Shown here: positions 6,273-11,268 of the stretch, piece by piece
Layout: each line of letters opens with the position of its first letter
Position numbering within the stretch: position 1 is the stretch's first letter
From: Candidatus Aphodoplasma excrementigallinarum
GTDB taxonomy: Bacteria; Bacillota; Clostridia; UBA1381; UMGS1253
Assembly: GCA_018713805.1 (NCBI GenBank)
Contig: DVOF01000168.1
Location: 1 to 11,268, forward strand
Direction of reading: 5' to 3'
DNA: 11,268 nucleotides
The notes under the pieces: generated by a model
The model's database searches: none
What the model was told of the DNA's origin: nothing
The model's input: only the letters and a program-made list of their open reading frames with translations
Made by a program: the position numbers and the translations under genes

Positions 6273-8253
6273 ACTGTTTTATGCCAAGCTTGCGGCCACG
6301 AACATCGGCAAAAACCGCAAGACGTACATCCCGTATATGCTCACCTGTATCATCACGGTGGCAATGTTCTATATCATCAAGTCGCTGTCCATGAACGAGG
6401 GGATTTCTTCCCTGCGCGGCGGCGCTACGATCGAGTCTATGCTGTATCTGGGGTGCTGGATCGTTGCGATTTTTGCGGTGATTTTTCTGTTTTACACAAA
6501 CAGCTTTCTGATCAAACGCAGGAAAAAGGAGTTCGGCCTGTTCAATATCCTCGGCATGGAGAAAAAGCACCTCTCCCGCGTAATCGGGATTGAGACGCTG
6601 TATATCGCGGTGATTGGGCTGGTGCTGGGGATTGGCGTGGGCATATTGCTCGACAAGGCCATGTACCTTCTGATTCTGAAGATTTTGGGTGAGGAGATTA
6701 CGCTCGGGTTTTACATCTCTTGGGAGTCTATGTGGCAGACATTTTTACTGTTTGGCGCGATCTTTATTTTGATCTTTGTAAACTCGCTGCGGCAGGTCCA
6801 TCTGGCAAAGCCGATCGAGCTGCTGCGTGGCGGCAGCGTAGGGGAAAAGGAACCGAAAGCAAACTGGTTTATCGCCATCGCCGGCGCAATCTGCTTAGGG
6901 CTTGGGTACTATATTGCCGTTGTGACACAGGACCCGGTCACGGCGCTGGTCTACTTCTTCGGCGCGGCGATTTTAGTAATCATCGGCACCTATCTGCTGT
7001 TTACGGCGGGGAGCATCACGCTTTTAAAGCTCCTGCGCAAAAACAAACGCTATTATTATAAGACGAACCACTTTATCAGCATATCCGGCATGCTCTACCG
7101 GATGAAGCAGAACGCCGTCGGGCTTGCAAATATCTGTATCCTGTCCACGGCGGTGCTGGTGATGATATCCTCGACCACGTCGCTGATGATCGGGAGCGAG
7201 GATATGATCCGTACGCGCTACCCTTACGATATTGCGATCTATTCACAGGATACGGACGAGGCGCACAATCTGGAGATGATGGAAAAGACGCGCCGGGTCC
7301 TGGAGGGGAACGGCGCGGAGCTGGAGCGCGTTGTCTACTACAATTACTTGTCGTTTGTAAGCATTCGGGATGGGAATTCGTTTATCACCGATAAGGAGAC
7401 AGTGGATTCCTCGGTTGAGTCTATTGCAAACCTGTTTTTTATCCCGTTGGAGGACTATAACCGGGTCAGCGGGGAGGAGCGCGTTTTGCAGGATGGGCAG
7501 ATTTTGCTCTACGCGAACCGGCAGCCCTATGACGGCTGGACGCTGGAGGTGTTCGGCAAAAACTATACCGTCAAAGAACACCTCGACAGCTTTGCCGGAG
7601 ACGGGCTTATGGAGGCCGACGTGCTGAGCACGTATTTCATCGTCGTAAAGGACATGGACGAAATCGAGTGGCTATATCAGAAACAGGACGAGGCATACGG
7701 CGAACAGGCCTCCGAGGTGCGGCTGCTGTATGGATTTGACCTGTTTGGCTCCGACGAGGAGGAGTATGCAATCTATCAGCAGGTAGCGGAAGGGCTGAAG
7801 GGCGACCCGGAATTTCACGGGATGATCGAGTGCCGGGCAGAGGCGAGGGATGGTTTTTTTGTAATGTATGGAGGGCTCTTTTTCCTTGGGATATTCCTGG
7901 GCATCCTGTTTATCATGGCGACCATCCTGATCATTTATTATAAGCAGATTTCCGAAGGGTATGACGACAAGGAGCGGTATGCCATTATGCAGAAGGTCGG
8001 CCTGAGCCATGCGGAGGTAAAGCGTTCGATCCATTCGCAGATTTTGACTGTATTTTTCCTGCCCCTGCTGGCAGCGGGCGTCCACATGGTGTTTGCCTTC
8101 CCGCTGGTTTCCAAAATATTGGCGCTGCTCAGCATGACGAACACGACGCTCTATATTCTTTGTACAGCCGGGTGCTTTCTGGTCTTTGCGTTTGGCTATG
8201 GCGTGATTTATGCGCTCACGGCAAAGGTATATTACCGGATTGTCAGCGCATAA
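6265..8253 (+). CDS. ABC transporter permease, BceB-type (FtsX-family, 10 TM with large extracellular domain)
   Basis: A 662-residue membrane protein, the usual size for BceB-type permeases. It begins MNKLFYAKLAATNIGKNRKT, typical of the family. Predicted membrane segments lie near 21-40, 60-81, 108-130, 155-173, 201-220, 226-247 and 284-308; an extracellular domain of about 220 residues (309-530) follows, then segments near 531-557, 594-618 and 628-650. The loop between segments 7 and 8 is the diagnostic BceB feature and in characterised members decides peptide specificity and sensing. EFGLFNILGMEKKHL (89-103) and the KERYAIMQKVGLSH region (569-582) are the cytoplasmic FtsX-type coupling stretches. 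The ATG at 6265 is preferred over an upstream in-frame TTG at 6244 because it matches the family N-terminus and overlaps the ATPase stop as ATGAATAA. GGTGG at 6255-6259 can serve as a ribosome binding site. Confidence 0.93.
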   Translation: MNKLFYAKLAATNIGKNRKTYIPYMLTCIITVAMFYIIKSLSMNEGISSLRGGATIESMLYLGCWIVAIFAVIFLFYTNSFLIKRRKKEFGLFNILGMEKKHLSRVIGIETLYIAVIGLVLGIGVGILLDKAMYLLILKILGEEITLGFYISWESMWQTFLLFGAIFILIFVNSLRQVHLAKPIELLRGGSVGEKEPKANWFIAIAGAICLGLGYYIAVVTQDPVTALVYFFGAAILVIIGTYLLFTAGSITLLKLLRKNKRYYYKTNHFISISGMLYRMKQNAVGLANICILSTAVLVMISSTTSLMIGSEDMIRTRYPYDIAIYSQDTDEAHNLEMMEKTRRVLEGNGAELERVVYYNYLSFVSIRDGNSFITDKETVDSSVESIANLFFIPLEDYNRVSGEERVLQDGQILLYANRQPYDGWTLEVFGKNYTVKEHLDSFAGDGLMEADVLSTYFIVVKDMDEIEWLYQKQDEAYGEQASEVRLLYGFDLFGSDEEEYAIYQQVAEGLKGDPEFHGMIECRAEARDGFFVMYGGLFFLGIFLGILFIMATILIIYYKQISEGYDDKERYAIMQKVGLSHAEVKRSIHSQILTVFFLPLLAAGVHMVFAFPLVSKILALLSMTNTTLYILCTAGCFLVFAFGYGVIYALTAKVYYRIVSA

Positions 8254-8274
8254 GCGTTGCGCAGATAAAATAAT

Positions 8275-8305
8275 AAAAAAGCGGCTTATGAAAGGCCGCT
8301 TTTTT
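8275..8305. terminator. Symmetric, probably bidirectional terminator
   Basis: AAAAAAGCGGC (8275-8285) pairs with GCCGCTTTTTT (8295-8305) around a 9-base loop. The A-tract and T-tract make it work as an intrinsic terminator on both strands. It lies 21 bases after the permease stop and 17 bases beyond the end of the convergent minus-strand gene, so one element can serve both transcripts. Confidence 0.88.
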
Positions 8306-8322
8306 AATTGAAACAATATTTA

Positions 8323-11268
8323 TCATTCCGCCGTGACGGTGTGGTTCTCGATCCAGTAGCTCCCTATCTGGGACGCTTTGACCGGGATAATGGAGCCGAT
8401 CGCGTCAATATCATGTGCGGTAGCGCGGAAGGCATACCCGTCCGCCACAAGCTGCTCCTCGCCGGCCTCCGGCCAGATGGGCGTAATCCATACGCTGTAT
8501 TTCTTCGTAGAAGCGTTCATCGTGACTTTAAAGTGATAGCGGTAGTTGGCTGCCACCGGGAACGCCGTCCACTGATAGCCGCTGCCATCCATGATATTAA
8601 TCGTCTGATAGTTGAACTGGATCAGGACGTTTGCTTTGGAATAGGTCATATCCTCCGCATCCGCGCTGTCATACATGATGACGCCGTCGAACGTATTGCC
8701 CACTTCGTCGTCGAACACAACGTCAAACTCGGTCGTGACATCACCGGTATATTCCGCGCCGAGCGGGAGCACTGCGTCGCTTGTGAAGGTGCTCGTCTGA
8801 TACGTCGGCACGATTGCGTCCGCCGGCGGCTCGGTAATGCCGTTCATGGGCTCTGCAGGCTGCGCGTTGATTTCCGGCTTTGCGTTCGGGTCTGTCGTTA
8901 CGGTGATGTCCTCGTCAAGCATGCAGTGGAAGTTGCGCCACATGTCCTTATCCATTGCATAGCTGGCCGACATGCTATATTCGTATTCGTCTTTATATCC
9001 TGGGAAGGAGCTGGAATAGCCTTTATAGCCCTCCGTGAGCTTGAAGATCAAATCCTCTGTGCCGACGTAAATCCAGGAATCAAACGTCTGCTGCCAGTCC
9101 TCGCTCGAATCCCAGCCTGCAAACAGCTTGAAGTTGGCATACATGGACATCAGAATCATCATGGAGTCATAGCAGTAGCCGGCGCTGCTCCGGCTGCCCG
9201 AACAAAACTCAAACATCATGCCGTTATACCCTTCATAGGGGGAGGGCTTCCCGGAAAGAATGTAGGAATAGTATTCGCCGCCGTCCACGCCGTGCGAGCT
9301 TGCTACAACGGCGCCGTACGTATAGTCGAGCAGGCTGGAGAAAATCCCGTCCAGGTCGTCGAGCCCCATGCCGTTATACTGGAACGGTATCTTGACGCCG
9401 GCGCCCTTTCCGCCGCTCTGGCCAGCTACCATGCCGCTTGCGCCAATGCCGCCGAGCAGGGTGCACTCCCCGCCGTTTTCCATCAGGTCTTTGCCTGCAA
9501 CGGACCAGGTGTGCATGATGTTCGTATAGCCATACTCTTCAAGCTTATCCATGTATTCGTCATAGCTGAAGGAAGTATAAATCTCGTCCAGTTCCTCGGC
9601 GCCGAAGTACATAGCCGCCGAAATCACAACATTGAGATACGTGTTGCGGTAGTTCGGGTTCCACGCTTTATTGAAGTTGCCCAGCAGGTCGAAGCCGGTC
9701 TTGTAGTTGTTCTGGTCGTTGAAGCCCCAGTTGCCGGCGATGGCAAGCGCCTTCATCAGCCAGTCCATACGGTCTTTTTCGTCCTGCGACAGTTCGTCAT
9801 AGACAGCGGGTGTGTTTTTCACAAGCACAAGGCTGGCCGCAACAACGGCGTGGCTCCAGTACGGCCCAACGCATGCATACGGCTCGTTCCCGCCCGCAAT
9901 CAGCGCGCGCAGCTGCGCAAGCGCGGCGTCTTTTGCCAGCGTGCCGTCCGAGGCGGCTGTGCTCTCGTCCAGATAAGCCGCCAGCGTCAGGTAGTAGAGC
10001 GCCTTTGCGCCCTTCGTTGCAATGCTATTGTTGCCCTTGTCAGATGTAAATTCAATCGGCGCGGCGGCAACTGCGTCGTCGATCACCCACTGGGTAAAGT
10101 TGGGGACAGCCGAGTAGTTGAGCGCAAGCTTGCCCGATTGCAGGTATGCGATCATGGCACTCACGAGCCGCGCGTCCGTTTCTTCGTCGATCGTAAGGCC
10201 TGCGTCTGTAATGACGATCAGGCCGCGGTCGTCCCAGAACACATTTTTCCCGATTGATTCAACCATTGCGCGGAGTGGGAGCATGGTCCGGTCGTGCAGG
10301 GTCTGCGCCGGCACGTCGAGCAGGACAGGTTCCCCGTCGACATACATTTCATTGCTGCCAATTACGATCGTGACCGTTTTTCCGTCCAGCGTAATGGTCG
10401 CCGTCTGTGTCATTTCGTCCCAGCCGACCTGCGCGCCAAACGACTCCGATATAAAGCGGAGCGGAACCAGCGTCCGGTCGTCAATGATGGTGGGAGTTAC
10501 CGCTTCGTTATCGGGATCGACTTTTGTGAGCGTCTGGTTGGCGTATGCATTCGATTCGTCGACGAGCAGCACGACCGCATCGTCAAGCCGGGTCATATCT
10601 GCATAATGGATTTCATAAGTTTTTCCTGAGCCTTTCGGCGTAACGGTCGGCATTGCGACCGGGGTCGGCATGGCCGCGACCTCCTCGCTGATGTCGCGCG
10701 GCTCCGTCCCTTCATAGATGGCAAAGTCGTCGAACAGGATATCGCCCTGCGAACCCTTCGGCATATAGAGCCGCATGAAGTTGAAATTCTTGGAGCATTC
10801 ACCCTGCAGCTCGACGTTCTTTTCAACCCGTTTCCCGTCCACATAGGTCGAATAGGTCCGGTCTGTAAAATCGATTGCAAACGCGAGCTCGATCCATTTG
10901 CCCGACTGGATGGTCCCGAGGTTTTTCCCACTGCCAGAGGAGGTGATGTTGCCGTTTTTATCAGTTGCAAATAATAAGCTTTGCTTTGGAACATCGTCTT
11001 TAAACTGCATGTTGGTTGCAAGCCCGCCCTCTACACAGGAGAGAGAAATCTCGACAACCACATTGTCATAGTCGGTTCCCTTTGTGGTCGCCTGGAAAAA
11101 TGCGTCCTCAGTCGATCTGCCATCGGTCGATATCATGACCGCACCGTTCCCGTCATCCTCGGTATACGCATCAATCTTGTTCGACTTTGGAGCGACGTTT
11201 GCATTGCTTGTGATTTCCTCGTCAAAATCGTTGAAGTAGACGATTCTGGTCTCGGTGTCGGCCGCAAG
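8323..11268 (-). CDS. Large secreted protein with copper-amine-oxidase-type stalk repeats, paralogue of the first gene (5' partial)
   Basis: The frame is open from the window edge to the stop at 8323-8325, giving 981 residues. The true start lies beyond 11268: residues before the ATG at 11136 still align with the paralogue (IVYFNDFD against AVFYNRDY), and about 200 N-terminal residues including the signal peptide are missing. Numbering from the window edge: LamG-like domain to ~195 ending FDDFAIYEGTEPRD; Pro/Thr linker ~199-216; two stalk repeats ~230-355 (DRTLVPLRF, DRTMLPLRA); helical core ~364-784 with GPYWSH, WNPNYRNTY (536-544) and WSVAGKDLMENGG (588-600); a Pro-rich linker of about 30 residues, longer than in the paralogue; and a C-terminal beta domain (~819-981). 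Over 144 core residues I count about 59% identity with the first gene. No sortase or SLH anchor is seen. Probably exported and glycan-related; the enzymatic activity is not established. Confidence 0.85.
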   Translation of the reverse strand, partial: LAADTETRIVYFNDFDEEITSNANVAPKSNKIDAYTEDDGNGAVMISTDGRSTEDAFFQATTKGTDYDNVVVEISLSCVEGGLATNMQFKDDVPKQSLLFATDKNGNITSSGSGKNLGTIQSGKWIELAFAIDFTDRTYSTYVDGKRVEKNVELQGECSKNFNFMRLYMPKGSQGDILFDDFAIYEGTEPRDISEEVAAMPTPVAMPTVTPKGSGKTYEIHYADMTRLDDAVVLLVDESNAYANQTLTKVDPDNEAVTPTIIDDRTLVPLRFISESFGAQVGWDEMTQTATITLDGKTVTIVIGSNEMYVDGEPVLLDVPAQTLHDRTMLPLRAMVESIGKNVFWDDRGLIVITDAGLTIDEETDARLVSAMIAYLQSGKLALNYSAVPNFTQWVIDDAVAAAPIEFTSDKGNNSIATKGAKALYYLTLAAYLDESTAASDGTLAKDAALAQLRALIAGGNEPYACVGPYWSHAVVAASLVLVKNTPAVYDELSQDEKDRMDWLMKALAIAGNWGFNDQNNYKTGFDLLGNFNKAWNPNYRNTYLNVVISAAMYFGAEELDEIYTSFSYDEYMDKLEEYGYTNIMHTWSVAGKDLMENGGECTLLGGIGASGMVAGQSGGKGAGVKIPFQYNGMGLDDLDGIFSSLLDYTYGAVVASSHGVDGGEYYSYILSGKPSPYEGYNGMMFEFCSGSRSSAGYCYDSMMILMSMYANFKLFAGWDSSEDWQQTFDSWIYVGTEDLIFKLTEGYKGYSSSFPGYKDEYEYSMSASYAMDKDMWRNFHCMLDEDITVTTDPNAKPEINAQPAEPMNGITEPPADAIVPTYQTSTFTSDAVLPLGAEYTGDVTTEFDVVFDDEVGNTFDGVIMYDSADAEDMTYSKANVLIQFNYQTINIMDGSGYQWTAFPVAANYRYHFKVTMNASTKKYSVWITPIWPEAGEEQLVADGYAFRATAHDIDAIGSIIPVKASQIGSYWIENHTVTAE

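Noticed and set aside
8308..10257. Plus-strand open frame of about 650 codons opposite the minus-strand secreted protein
   Set aside because: It lies wholly antisense to a gene with a clear paralogue and domain structure. Its translation is rich in His, Val and Arg with no recognisable domain. It starts inside the paralogue's 3' region without a convincing ribosome binding site. It is a mirror of codon bias on the true strand.
1..11268. CRISPR array, tRNA or rRNA genes, insertion sequence, integrase or phage genes
   Set aside because: No regular direct repeats, no recognisable RNA gene, no transposase or recombinase motifs and no terminal inverted repeats were seen; the window is almost fully occupied by the six coding regions.

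Overview
The window looks like a chromosomal segment from a Gram-positive anaerobe of the Firmicutes, most likely a Clostridia-class gut bacterium. The basis is a BceRS/BceAB-type peptide-antibiotic module, strong AGGAGG ribosome binding sites, large secreted proteins carrying the copper-amine-oxidase-type stalk domain common in Clostridia and Paenibacillus, and moderately GC-rich third codon positions. The genus cannot be named from sequence alone.

Layout. Positions 54-3584 (+) encode a secreted multidomain protein of about 1176 residues: signal peptide, two beta-sandwich-like domains, two stalk repeats, a large helical core and a C-terminal beta domain. A strong hairpin terminator (3593-3627) follows. 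An extended -10 promoter (3644-3672) then drives a response regulator (3716-4387) and an intramembrane-sensing histidine kinase with a TTG start (4406-5395). Right after the kinase stop lies a perfect palindrome (5399-5418) matching the known BceR-family operator pattern, then a weak promoter and the ABC transporter pair: ATPase (5505-6272) and 10-TM permease (6265-8253), overlapping by 8 bases. A symmetric, probably bidirectional terminator (8275-8305) separates these from a convergent minus-strand gene (8323 to beyond 11268). That gene is a clear paralogue of the first one; its 5' end, including the signal peptide, lies outside the window.

How the genes work together. The four central genes form a self-contained antimicrobial-peptide detoxification and sensing unit. 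In this family the permease, with its large extracellular loop, acts as the actual sensor; the kinase has almost no extracellular part and reads transporter activity; the regulator then activates the transporter promoter through the palindrome. The two flanking secreted proteins are probably exported carbohydrate-active or cell-surface glycan-binding proteins. No enzyme family could be assigned to their conserved core, which is the most likely place for something undescribed. Nothing in the sequence ties them functionally to the transporter module: no copy of the operator was seen upstream of the first one, and the upstream region of the second is not in the window.
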